From the NCBI RefSeq assembly GCF_902686445.1, contig NC_062225.1:90322581-90386580 (forward strand): a DNA stretch of 64,000 nucleotides. Direction: 5' to 3'. Under the pieces are notes generated by a model. It saw only the letters and a program-made list of their open reading frames with translations. It did no database searches and was not told the origin of the DNA. The translations under genes and the position numbers were made by a program. Numbering within the stretch: the first letter of the stretch is position 1; every line of letters begins with the position of its first letter. This stretch comes from Sciurus carolinensis (Eukaryota; Chordata; Mammalia; Rodentia; Sciuridae). Below are positions 46,252 through 57,845 of the stretch, piece by piece.

Positions 46252-49200
46252 ATGACTGGGAATACAAATCATATATCAATAATAACCCTGAACATTAATG
46301 GCCTAAACTCATCAATCAAAAGACATAGACTGGCAGAATGGATTAAAAAGAAAGACCTAACAATATGCTGCCTGCAAGAGACTCATCTCATAGAAAAAGA
46401 CATCCACAGACTAAAGGTGAAAGGATGGGAAAAAACCTAACCATGCACATGGACTCAGTAAAAATACAGGGGTTTCCATCCTTATATCAGATAAAGTGGA
46501 CATCAAGCCAAAGTTAGGCAGAAGGGATAAAGAAGGACATTTCATACTGCTTAAGGGAACCATAAATCAGGAAGACATATCGATCATAAATTTATGCCCC
46601 AAACAATGGTGCATCCCTGTACTTCATACAAATCCTTCTCAATTTCAGGAATCACAAAGACCACAACACAATAATTCTGGGTGACTTTAACATACTGCTG
46701 TCACCATTGGATAGATCTTCCAAACAAAATCCAACCAAAGAAACCATAGAACTCAATAACACAATCAATAACCTAGACTTAATAGACATATATAGAATAT
46801 TCCATCCATCAACGAGCGGATTCACTTTCTTCTCATCAGCACATGGAACCTTCTTGAAAATAGACCATATGTTATACCACAAAGCAGCCCTTAGGAAATA
46901 CAAAAAAAAAAAAAAAAAAAGAGAGAGAGATACTGCCTGTGTTCTATCAGATCATAATAGAATGAGAGTAGAAATCAATGATAAAATAAAAAACAGCAAT
47001 CACTCCAACACCTGGAGACTAAATAATGTGCTATTGAATGAAACATGGATAGCAGAAAACATCAGGGAGGAGATAAAAAAATTCTTAGAGGTCAATGAGA
47101 ATGACGATGCAACATATCAAAATCTCTGGGACACTATGAAAGTGGTACTGAGAGGAAAATTCATTGCATGGAGCGTATTCCAGAAAAGAATGAAAAGTCA
47201 ACAACTAAATGACCTAACATTACAGCTCAAAGTCCTAGAAAAAGAAGAACAGAATAAGAGCAAAAGTAGTAGAAGACAGGAAATAATTAAAATCAGAGCT
47301 GAAATCAATGAAATTGAAAGAAAAGAAACAATTTAAAAAATTGACAAAACAAAAAGTTGGTTCTTTGAGAGAGTGAACAAAATAGACAAACCCTTAGTCA
47401 CACTAACAAAGAGAAGGAGAGAGAAAACTCAAATTACTAAAATTCATGATGAAAAAGGAAATATCATGACAGACACCACTGAGATACAGAACATAATGAG
47501 AAGCTACTTTGAAAATCTGTATTCCAACAAAATAGAAACTACCGAAGACATTGACAAATTTCTAGAGACATATCCTCCTCCCAAACTGAACCAGGAGGAC
47601 ATACGCAATTTAAACAGATCAATATCAAGCAATGAAATAGAAGAAGCCATTAAAAACCTACCATCCAGGTAAAGCCCAGGACCAGACGGATTCTCAGCCG
47701 AGTTCTACAAGACCATCAAAGAAGAACTCATTCCAATACTTCTCAAAATATTCCAGGAAATAGAAAAGGCGGGTACCCTACCAAACTCATTCTATGAAGC
47801 TAATATCACTCTCATAACCAAACCAGGCAAAGACACATCAAGGAAAGAAAATTTTAGACCAATATCCTTAATGAATATAGATGCAAAGATCCTTAACAAA
47901 ATACTGGCAAACTGTATCCAAAAACATATTAAGAAAATTGTGCACCACAATCAAGTGGGGTTCATCCCTGGAATGCAAGGATGGTTTAACATCCATAAAT
48001 CAATAAACGTAATCCATCATGTCAATAGACTTAAGGATAAGGATCATATGGTTATTTCAATTGATGCAGAAAAAGTGTTCAACAAAATACAACACCCCTT
48101 CATGCTCAAAACACTAGAAAAACAAGGGATAGTAGGAACATACCTGAACATTGTCAAGGCTATTTATAAGCCGATGGCCAACATCATTCTTAATGGAGAA
48201 AAACTGAAAGCATTCCCTTTAAAAACAGGAACAAGACAGGGATGTCTTCTTTCACCACTTCTATTCAACTTTGTCCTCGAAACTCTAGCCAGAGCAATTA
48301 GGCAGATTAAGGAAATTAAAGGGATATGATTAGCAGATGAGGAAATTAAGCTGTCACTATTTGCTGATGACATCATTCTCTATTTAGAGGATCCAAAAAA
48401 CTCTTCCCGAAAATTTCTAGACCTTATCAATGAATTCAGCAAAATAGTAGGCTATAAAATCAACACGCATAAATCTAAAGCCTTTTTATACACAAGTGAT
48501 GAAACATCTAAAAAGGAAATGAGGAAAGCAACTCCATTTGCAATAGCCTCAAAAAAAATAAAATACTTGGGAATCGATCTAACCAAAGAGGTAAAAGATC
48601 TCTACAATGAAAACTAGAAAACATTGAAGAAAGAAATTGAGGAAGACCTCAGAAGATGGAAAGATCTCCCATGTTCTTGGATAGGCAGAATTAATATTGT
48701 CAAAATGGTCATACAACCAAAAGTGCAATACAGATTCAATGCAATTCCAATTAAAATCCCAATGATGTACCTTACAGAAATAGAGCAAGCAATCATGAAA
48801 TTCATCTGGAAGAATAAGAAACCCAGAATAGCTAAAGCAATGCTTAGCAGGAAGAGGGAAGCAGGGGGTATCGCAATACCAGAACTTCAACTCTACTACA
48901 AAGCAATAGTAACAAAAAATGGCATGGTATTGGCTCCAAAATAGACAGGTGGATCAATGGTCCAGAATAGAGGACATAGACACAAACCTAAATAAATACA
49001 ATTTTCTCATACTAGACAAAGGTACCAAAAATATGCAATGGAGAAAAGATATTCTCTTCAACAAATGGTGCTTGGAAAACTGGAAATCCATATGCAGCAG
49101 AATGAAACTAAAAGCCTATCTCTCACCCTGCACAAAACTCAACTCAAAATGGATCAAGGACCTCAGAATCAGACCAGAGACCCTGCATCTTATAGAAGAA

Positions 49201-50091
49201 AAAGTAGGTTCAAATCTTCAACATGTTGGCTTAGGATCAGACTTCCTTAATAGGACTCCCATAGCACAAAAAATAAAAGCAAGAATCAATAACTGGAATA
49301 GATTGAAACTAAAAAGCTTTCTCTCAGCAAAGGAAACTATCAGCAGTGCGAAGAGAGAGCCTACAGAGTTGGAGAAAATCTTTGCCACTCATACTTCAGA
49401 TAGAGAACTAATTTCCAGAATATATAAAGAACTCAAAAAACTCTACACCAAGAATATAAATAACCCAATCAAAAAATGGGCTAAGGATATGAACAGACAC
49501 TTCACAGAAGAAGATCTACAAACAATCAACAGATACATGAAAAATGTTCAACATCTCTAGTAGTAAGAGAAATGCAAATCAAAACTACCCTAAGATTCTA
49601 TCTCACCCCAATTAGAATGGTGATTATCAAGAATATAAGCAACAATAGGTGTTGGAGAGTATGTGGGGAAAAAGGTACACTCATACATTGCTGGTGGGGT
49701 TGCAAATTAGTGCAGTCACTCTGGAAAGCAGTGTGGAGATTCCTTAGAAGACTTGGAATGGACCCACTATTTGACCCAGCTATCCCACTCCTTGGCCCAT
49801 ACCCAAAGGACTTAAAATCAGCATACTACAGAGATGCAGCCACATCAATGTTCATAGCTGCTCAATTCACAATAGCCAGATTGTGGAACCAACCTAGATG
49901 CCCTTTAATTGATGAATGGAGAAAGAAACTGTGGTATATATATATATACAATGGAATATTACTCAGCCATAAAGAATGATAAAATTATGGCATTTGCAGG
50001 CAAATGGATGAAATTGGAGAATATCATGCTAAGTGAGATAAGCCAATCTCAAAAAACCAAAGGACAAATGATCTTGTTGATAAACGATTGA
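46252..50091 (+). pseudogene. L1 ORF2 (endonuclease/reverse transcriptase) remnant
   Basis: ORF2p nicks DNA and reverse-transcribes L1 and SINE RNA. The endonuclease start (46252-46440) shows 'LNINGLNS' and 'QETHL'; later 'GDFN' (about 46680) and 'SDHN' (about 46950) active-site groups survive. The RT domain includes 'SPGPDGF' (about 47672), '[15 protein letters not shown]' (about 48226) and the catalytic FADD (48360-48371). A Cys-containing '[12 protein letters not shown]' group lies near 49695. Lesions: a frameshift near 46435 and at least one more before 46700; stops near 47334, 47671, 48327 and 48615; frameshifts near 48935, 49560 and 49950. It is an inactive remnant. Confidence 0.9.
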
Positions 50092-50312
50092 TGACACATA
50101 ATGAGGGATGGGAGGGGGGCAAGAATGGAGGAAGGAGAGACTGTATAGAGGGAAAATAGGGGTGGGAGGAATAGGGGGAAGGAAAAAATAACAGAATAAA
50201 TCAAACACCATTACCCTATGTAGATGTATGATTCCACAAATGGTGTGCCTCTACTTCGTGTACAAACAGAAACAACATGTATCCCATTTGTTTACAATAA
50301 AAATAAATTTAA
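50092..50312 (+). mobile_element. L1 3' UTR
   Basis: Starts after the ORF2 stop with a G-rich section ('gggatgggaggggggcaaga' near 50104). It then has the segment matched by the reverse L1 tails at 27746-27991, and ends A-rich. The G-rich tract is typical of L1 3' UTRs and could form a quadruplex on the + strand. Confidence 0.8.
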
Positions 50313-50324
50313 AAAAATCTTCAT
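50313..50324. repeat. Right target-site duplication of L1
   Basis: Exact copy of 43749-43760. The A-rich start fits the TTTT/AA-type cleavage preference of the L1 endonuclease. Confidence 0.9.
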
Positions 50325-50700
50325 GCAGTTTGTATCCACTGTTGAACCCCTCCAGCAAGTTTTTCAAAATTTAGTTAAATTACTGGAATCTCAACGCCCA
50401 AGTTTCCATCTGCTTCATTAATTTCTGTTTATCGATGTCCTGGTGTTGGGTCACCGTCATCATGCTTTCGTTTTTAAATTGTGGTTAATTTTAGCTACTT
50501 TGTTGCAACGGCTTCTTTGAGTCTCTTCCTCATGTCCGTTCTCGCTCACAGGCTTCTTGCTTTCCCTGCTTTTTAGTTTTATGGTGCATGGTCGTTGTTT
50601 CCTTTGACTTTGCATGTCATATGAGTTAGTCAGTGCATGCAGTGACTCTGGGTATTGTTCCTCATCCAGAGCATGTTGCTGTCATTGACTTTGATTTATT

Positions 50701-51175
50701 TTACTGTCTAGAGATATTGTTTTAATGAAGTCTATTTCCCTCTTGTAGGGTGAAGCCTCTGGTACCTGCTCAAGGGCATGGAGCATGCCCACAGTCACCG
50801 TGAACGACAGGAATGGGAGGACTCTCTTTGACATTCCCTTTCCCGGACACAGCAAGCTGTTTACCTCTACTAGCTGCTGCTGAATTGAATGCTCTCCTGT
50901 GTTCACCCCTGCCTGGAGGCATGTGCTGCACAGACTGATCCAATCCAATGTGGTCTTCTCAAGGGCGTAGTCCCCAGGTCAGTGTTGGAGATTTCTTTTG
51001 ATCCCAGAACATCTTCTCCGATCGACTCTTTTCCTCTTACTTCCAGAAGACTAACCCTGCAATGAATCTACCGTTCTCCCTCAATTGCTTTCACCACAAC
51101 CTGCACTGTTTTTGCAAGAAGCCTTAGGCTAGAACTTCTCTAGATTGACACATGGCCCCGGAATGGTGGCCAGCA
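50701..51175. other. Unique sequence, no gene seen
   Basis: No gene recognised. A short region just after the ancient L1. Confidence 0.5.
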
Positions 51176-51320
51176 ATGAGCCAGGCAAAGACCCTCAGGG
51201 CTCCAGCTTGCCTGTACCACCATGTGACATCCAGCTATGAGCCAGGCAAAGACCCTCAGGGCTCCAGCTTGCCTGTACCACCATGTGACATCCAGCTATG
51301 AGCCAGGCAAAGCCCCTCGG
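51176..51320. repeat. Exact 61-bp tandem duplication plus partial third copy
   Basis: Units at 51176-51236 and 51237-51297 are identical, starting 'atgagccaggcaaagaccct' and ending 'gtgacatccagct'. A third copy starts at 51298 but departs after about 20 bases ('agccaggcaaagcccctcgg'). Exact identity indicates a young duplication, a polymorphic copy number, or an assembly artefact. No gene is associated. Confidence 0.95.
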
Positions 51321-52619
51321 CCCGGGACTCTCAGAAGCACACTGCACAATGCAGAGCTCTGTGCACAGTGGAGCCTGGACACGGAGAGCACCAACTCCAC
51401 TTGGCTTCCCTTGCTGGGAATGCAGCCTCAGCAGAACGTCAGGAGCATCAGTAGCAGCAGGAGAAGTGCTGGTGTTCGACCCCTGGGGAGGTAGCCTGTG
51501 CCTGGGAGGGAGGGAGCCCTGTGTTCTGGGCTGCGACTCTCAGGAGTGAAGTCGTCATCCAGTGAGCCGGGAGGGTGCAGGGAAGGAGCAGTCTTGACTG
51601 CCTGGAAACATTGTTGCTCTTACTTTTGTGCATGTTTAGAATAGCCGCTTCTCCGTTTCATCTTTGCATTTAGGATCAGTTCTAGAGATATTTTTGTTGT
51701 TTTTAATAAATTATTTTCACTGAGGTAAAAATGAAGAGCTGCACACACTGTCATGCTGGAAGTGGAACTTTCTAACAGGTTTTGGCATTCTCCCCTTTGC
51801 CTGTTTCTGTAGGAATTTTGGAATATGCTAAACATGCTGCACTGTAGTCGTCACGTGGGCTGTAGGGAGCAAATACGGTAACGCATGAAAGGGTTTGTAG
51901 ATCGCAGGGAACGATGCGTATTAGTTAGATTTCGCCCCTCGCTGCTTATGGTGGACTATGTTTAATTCCTGACCTAGTGCGGCTCTGGGCCTCCTATCTC
52001 CCCTGGCGGGCTAGGACTGTCCCTCCTCAAGTGCCTGCGCAGCAGAAGCTTCAGGTCTCACAGTGGCCTTGCCTGCTTGTCTTGGTGCTGCTTGGCTCCG
52101 TGTGCAGGTCGGGTTTATTCACTTCTGTGTCCACCCGTCCTCCTCAGATGACGAAGCAATAGAGGCAAAAGTGGTGCCTTCTTACCTGGGACCTGCTCTC
52201 AGTGGGAATCAGGCAAGGACAGGGGGAGTGTTAGACCACCAATTGCATCTGTCCCCGTTTACTCCCTAGGGGAAAGCTGCTTTTGTAATTTTGGTTATTT
52301 GGATATCTACTATACACCAGGAGCTCTGCCAGTTTTCGGAGGGGCTACAGACATTTTCAAGATGTGATTCTTATTTTCAAATAATTAATCTAGACAGGAA
52401 GTCAGTTAGGTCCACACTAAATAGGGTTTTATGTAGGATAATACAAAGCAAAGAATGCGAGGGAAAATTTAATCAGGCAGAGGAAAGGCAAGAGTATCGG
52501 GGTTCAGGGAATGATAGTCAGCAGTGGCCCCCACACCCTGAGCTCTGCAGGTGGTAAGGGCATGGCTGATAATGTGTGGACTTAGTTTGCTGTAACTGGT
52601 AAGGGAGGGAACTTAAATA
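51321..52619. other. Unique sequence, no gene seen
   Basis: No gene recognised. The part around 52290-52400 may contain an L2-like relic ('tatctactatacaccaggag' near 52303). Confidence 0.4.
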
Positions 52620-52745
52620 ACTTGCATTATACTTTATGATTACAATTTTTCATGTAGTAACTTATTTAATCCTTATAACCAATGTGAAACCTGAGACACG
52701 GCAAGTTTAACAAATTCCATAGGTTGTGTAGGACTTCAATAGTCA
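52620..52745 (-). mobile_element. Possible MIR relic
   Basis: 'cttatttaatccttataacc' near 52661, then 'gaaacctgagacacggcaag' near 52686, suggests a reverse MIR. Confidence 0.5.
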
Positions 52746-55700
52746 CACCAAGGAGCCTATATAGTATTCCCTGGGAAATAGGTAGTCATCCCAAGAGAGT
52801 TTAAGCCAGTGAGGGCCATCCTGTGCTCTTCGTACCCCAAATCAACTGTGGCAGATGTATGACAATGAAATACCCGGGCAGAGGGTGGCGGGAACAGAAG
52901 AGAAAGAAAGCATGTCCACTCCTGCTGGCTGTGAATTGGCTGATGTTCCCCTGCCTCTAGTTACAGCATCATTTCCTAAACTTCAAGAAGGAAGAACTAA
53001 AGTGGATGATGCCCAAGGTCTTTTCCATTTAAAATTTTCCATAATAATTCTGGCGCTCTTTTGGCGGCTCAGATTCTCTCACACGTGATGTAATTCCCCC
53101 TTCATTGTAACTCGGATGTTAAACATGTTCACCCCAGCTGTTAGAGTTTTAAAACGCTGCATTCAGTGAGATTGCCAAACACATTTTCTTGAGTCTAAGA
53201 GGTATTTGATATACTCCGAATGTTGGCATTGTATGGTAAATATTTAAATGGGATCCTTTTTTTAAGTTGTTCCCACACACGGTCGCCATTACCATAATTC
53301 AGTAAGTGCCATTGAGGGACTAGATATGCCAGTCGCGAGACAATGTTGGGACTTACAATCTGTTGGAATTGCAGATTGGAGACTGATCAGAGAATGGCAA
53401 TGAGGAGACTGGTCCTGCAAACATGGCACCTGAGACAGAGATGAGAATGGAGCAGAGGCTAATCAGAGGCAGTGGGCACTGCTGGTCACCACGGCTGCAG
53501 AGGCGGCGCCACGTTTCAGGGTTCACGGGATCACTGGCGTTTCCAGCGTTCTTACGACCCTCCTGCCCAACTCAGACTTGTTGATTTTCTGTGGAACAAC
53601 ATGCAGGCACGAGGTGAGGGAAAGAGTAAACGCAGAGTGAGCAGAACGCGTAAAAGCACCAGGCACACAATGCATCTTAGACAACTGAATACTGTTAAAA
53701 TGAGAATATAAAATTTGAGGTGCAAGTTTGAAAAGCGAGAGACACACGTGTCCTGAGGAGAAAGCGAGGGGCTCTGGCAGGTGTCTCTGGGAGATCAGTC
53801 GCGTCACACACGAGCACTTCACGTGCACAAGCGGGAAGCAGTCCGAGTCCCAGGGAACGGGGGATGAGAGACGGCGGCTGGAGGTCCCTGGAGCCTGCAG
53901 TCCCCGCTTCTTCGAGGGTCATAGGTCTTTTCTCTGCTCTGTGGTCTTCCGTGGTTAGAGGTAATGGCAATGTCCATCCAGCAGGAAAAGATGGGTCACA
54001 CTTGGCTGCCTCTGTGCTTGTATCATGTATTTTATTAAAGGCTGAATATTTTAAGCAACATGTTTAGGCAGCGTTGGATCCTGGTTTCTGGCTCCATCCT
54101 GCAGGTTTTCACCTCTTCCATTCATTCATTCTCCTGGCTTGCTCGCCCCTTTTTTTTGCATCAACTTGCTTCCAGAAGAAGTTATTTTTCTTAATCCTGA
54201 AAATTTCCTTTAATATTTCTTATTATTCAGATTTGCTGACCTTTTTTTTTTTGCTGATTTTTTCTATTTACCTTTTTCTCTCTGTTGCTTTAGTCTAACC
54301 ATTTCTATTGACCTCTCCTCAGTTTTAGAAATGCAAATGGTTAGATCCATCTAATGTGTTCTTAATTTCAGATGTTACACATTACAGCTCTTCAATACCC
54401 ATTTAATTATTTCATATTTTCTATTGAATGTTAAATCATCGAAACTTTTCTGTCCACTATTTCCCCCCTATTATCTTTAATGTATGACTTTTTTCTGAGG
54501 TTCTTCTAAGCCAGCTCTAACAGCTGGATCATGTATTTGTCTACTTCTAATAATATAATGTTATGATCAGTCACTTTTTCCTGTCCATTGTTTTTCAATT
54601 ATATGTTAGACATTTTGCAGAACATGGAGGTTCTGACTTATCATTTCCTAACAATGTCTCTTTTCTACCTGACCCACTTTGAGTCTGTGGCTGCTCACTT
54701 CAGTCTTGTCAAACCTGCCTCAGGCCTTCCTAGAGTCGGTCCCCCTCAGTGAAACTTTGTCATGGAGTGCATCGCATTCTTAGGATGTGATTATTACGGT
54801 GCGGCATTGAGTCTGTGTGGTCACAATGGACACTTACATTGTTTGCCAAGGTGGGTGTTTGGATGGGCGCAGAGCCCTACATCCCCGCAGGGTTGGTGAT
54901 CTTGAAGCCTCTGCTGGGCGCTCAGGCTGGCTCTCCTCCTGGTCTTCTGACCCTCTCCCTGTGTGTACGGCTGCGGAAGTCATCCAAGGAAAGCACGGTA
55001 CTCTACGCAGGTTTCTTTGGCATCCTTCTCTGTGGTCCCCTCTTCTTTAACCTGCCTCCGACATCCTACTTACATTACTACCCCCAAGAGTTGAAGTCTG
55101 ATTCTCCCAGAAGACTGTGGTTCTCTTTCTGGGCTCTTTCCCTGTGTGGCCATTTGGAAAATGCCCTGGGGAGAAAGGAGAAGTGAATACGGTTCTTATC
55201 TCTTGGGCTTTCCTTCTTTGCAGGGGTGTAGCTCCATGTTAGTCGATGCACAGTGCTCGGAAGCCATTGTTTTCTGTATCTTGTTCACATATTTTTCACT
55301 GAGCATAGTGGAGGGGTAAATCTGATCCCAGCTATTCTGTGAAGGCTCTGTAGTCGGGCATCTAACACCAGGAGATTGGAGGAGATCCCTCTCAGTCAGC
55401 TGGAATAAAGAGCAGAGTATTTAGAAAGAAGCTCTGGAGCCCTGCCGCTTAGGAGGGTTTAAGAATAAGAAAAGAACTGATCCAAAGAACCTGAGAGAGC
55501 ATGATGGGAGGGATAAAAGGAAAACAAAGAGTGATGGCCTGAGAGGCAAGTGAAACCTCTCACCAGCGGAAGATGTGATCTACGATTTCAGATGTTGCTG
55601 CTAAATCAATAAAATATGAGAACTGAGAATTAACCGTTTGACTCAGCAACTGAACCCACGCCATTAAGTCAGCCTCTGGTTCCCAGATTACAAACAGTAG

Positions 55701-55899
55701 ACTACATTCTTTTTTGCAACAAAGGGCTCTTTTTATTCCTTGTCCTGTGCAGCTTAAAGGGTAGGAAATGGCCATGTGCTTAAAAGTGCCCATAGATACT
55801 CCAACCGCTTTGAAGTTCAGGGTTTCTAGAATAGTTCTAATCCCTATTTTGGAAATTACTGTGGACCACATTTTCCCTTCATTTCTCTGTGGAATTTTG
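52746..55899. other. Unique sequence, no gene seen
   Basis: T-rich and AT-rich from 54070 to 54650. A forward frame at 54815-55186 (123 codons) has several hydrophobic stretches but no identifiable domain. No repeat was recognised. Coding status is not supported. Confidence 0.45.
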
Positions 55900-56162
55900 A
55901 TTTTATTTATTTATTTATTTAGTTATGTACGTACGTATGTATGTGCATACATATGTATGTATGTATGTATGTATTTGGTACTGGAGATGGAACCCAGGGT
56001 TGCTTAACCACCGAGTCACATCCCCAGCCCTTTTTATTTTTTATTTTAAAACAGGGTCTTGCTAAGTTCCTTAGGGCCTAAGTTGCTAAAACAGGCCTTG
56101 AACTTGTGATCCTCCTACTTGGGACGCCTGGGGTGCTGGGCTCAGAGGCGTGTGCCCCACAC
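55900..56162 (-). mobile_element. Composite B1-like/ID SINE (reverse) with expanded tail
   Basis: Read in reverse it has the B1-like half (about 56055-56162), an A-rich join ('tttttattttttattttaaa') and the ID-like half, with 'tggtactggagatggaaccc' near 55977 and 'ccccagccc' near 56022. Its tail (55900-55975) has become a (TTTA)n/(TATG)n microsatellite. Confidence 0.8.
55905..55975. repeat. (TTTA)n/(TATG)n microsatellite from SINE tail
   Basis: The tract changes from ttta to gtatgtac to tatg units. It is likely the expanded A-rich tail of the reverse SINE. Confidence 0.85.
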
Positions 56163-57770
56163 CAGCCTTTGTAGATGCCACGTGCATTGATCCTCCCTGC
56201 AGAGTGGTGAAGAGCAGGCGTGCTGGCGGGAGAGCCCGGCATTTCTGGCAGGCAGGGTCCCTGGTTTTCCTCACTGCTGCGTCTCCAACACTGTTCTAGC
56301 CACGTCTGCTCCACTGGAGACAGGAAATGATAACTGAGATGTGCTGTTACGAGGTCCGGTCATTCTGATTAGGGACACTTTCATGCAGGTCAGCTGAGCA
56401 TGTAGAATGCACCAGGAGGACTCCCAAGTCATGTGTCCCTGGGGACAAAGGTGGAGTTAGGTCTCTACCCTCAAGAACTGCAGGTTGGCAGAAAAGGAAG
56501 AAAATGGAACTCCTTTTGTTCCCATGGCAAGCCTTCCTTGTTCTTCTCTTCTAAAAATTAAATCGTTTTCTGCATGAGACAATTTCTTCCTGGTACTATC
56601 TGTCAAGCAGGTGAACAAAAATATAAGCCATAATTATGTGCCTACTTCAGCTCTGGCACTCAAGTTAATCTAAAAAGCGCTCCTTTTCTTAGGCGATGTT
56701 ACGTAACCAGGGCTTAAATTCGGCACGGCTCCCTGTTGGGTTTTGTTCTGCTGAAGTTCCATCGAAGAGCATGACATGACAACGGAGAATGTGTTGCTTT
56801 GCCCCGTGTCTACAGAGCAAGGCTTTCAGAGCCTCGCATCTGTCAGATAAAGCTGTTATCAGACGACACTATTTTTAGGTCCCCGTTCATAACTCCACAG
56901 TTGAGCGTTCAGGTGTTGCAGGTGACATTCTGCCGTCTGTTTCAGCAGAAAAGGGTGTAGGCCTCGTTTCTGCTCACGGGGACAATCCCTGACTCTGGAC
57001 ATGAGCTGAGTGTGCAAATCCACAACAGCACAGTCCCGCCACACTCAACAGAGTCTCAGTCTTGTCACTTCAAGGCCCAAAGCCTTCCTGAGGTTACAGT
57101 GGGAGCAAAATCCAGCTGTGACAGGCCCTAGGGAGTGGAAGGTCCAATGGACAAAGTAGACACTCATACGGGAAATTACACAGAAATAAGCATTCCAGGA
57201 GCACAAGAGCTAGGAGAGTTAACTAGTCTGAAGTGCTGCCAGGGAGTTTTAAGCTCCACTTGTATCTTCTGCAAAAGTGCAAGATGATTTCCAATTACTG
57301 CTTTTGTTGCTCGAGCTAAATAACAGAATGGTGTTAAATTGTATATGGTGATATATGTAACATAGCTACAAAATGCCTGTATTTCAGAGGTAAGCAACAA
57401 ATGCCAGGTTTTACCCCAGTCTCTTTCCTCTGCCATAGGCAAAAGGTAAACCTAACCCAAAAGAAAGTAGAATAAAAATAAAAATAAAAAATACCCAACA
57501 AACCCTGACCTATGATCTTCTCACAGCTACTCTTTATAAAATTCTGGATGATGCCCAAGTGTTAAGCTAGGCTCTGTCAGCTTTGGGTGAAGAGGTCACT
57601 GTGTGATTTGTTTGTCACTCACAGGGCTGAACGTGTATAAGGTCCTACTGCTTCATTTCAGTGGAACTGAAAGGGAGACCTTTCCTGTGCTGGACAACTG
57701 CCCTGCAGCCATGCCCATGGACTCTTCTGAGGGGCCAGAGGCCTATTTTGTGTGAACTCAGGATTCTTTA
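56163..57770. other. Unique sequence, no gene seen
   Basis: No gene recognised. Around 56600-56730 the sequence is balanced and repeat-free, with words like 'gttacgtaac' (palindromic, 56699-56708). Confidence 0.4.
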
Positions 57771-57845
57771 CAAGAATCTATGTTCTTTCTATCTGTCTAT
57801 CATCTATCATCTATCTACCTATCTCTCATCACCATCTATCTCTGC
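57771..57845. repeat. (CTAT)n-like imperfect microsatellite
   Basis: 'ctatctgtctatcatctatc' and similar units repeat with changes. Confidence 0.85.

Larger units (their letters stand above)
43761..50312 (+). mobile_element. Full-length LINE-1, inactivated
   Basis: About 6.55 kb, complete from a YY1-site 5' end to an A-rich 3' end. Order: 5' UTR (43761-45176), ORF1 remnant (45177-46196), short spacer, ORF2 remnant (46252-50091), 3' UTR (50092-50312). The 12-bp target duplication aaaaatcttcat lies at 43749-43760 and 50313-50324. Only a short A-rich tail remains, ending in aataaa-type words (50296-50307). Several stops and frameshifts disable both frames, so it is not capable of autonomous movement. 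Confidence 0.93.
39210..50700 (-). mobile_element. Ancient L1M-type LINE in reverse, split by later insertions
   Basis: The + strand is the reverse complement of an old mammalian L1. Its 3' UTR-like part is near 39210-39480. Then comes ORF2 carboxy-terminal and reverse-transcriptase sequence (about 39700-41080), the middle of ORF2 (about 42070-42450), and endonuclease sequence (about 42750-43500). 5'-end-like sequence (43500-43748 and 50325-50700) resumes on the far side of the full-length L1. The whole is diverged and non-functional. Insertions: LTR at 41116-41388, inverted L1 at 41390-42066, possible L1M fragment at 42455-42745, and L1 at 43761-50312. Confidence 0.7.

Noticed and set aside
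51176..51320. 61-bp repeat as a CRISPR-like array or protein repeat
   Set aside because: Copies are directly adjacent with no spacers, only two to three copies exist, and the genome is mammalian. 61 is not a multiple of three, so it cannot code for a protein repeat in phase.
54815..55186. 123-codon frame with hydrophobic stretches, possible small membrane protein
   Set aside because: Hydrophobic segments also arise by chance in T-rich DNA. There is no signal of a gene around it.
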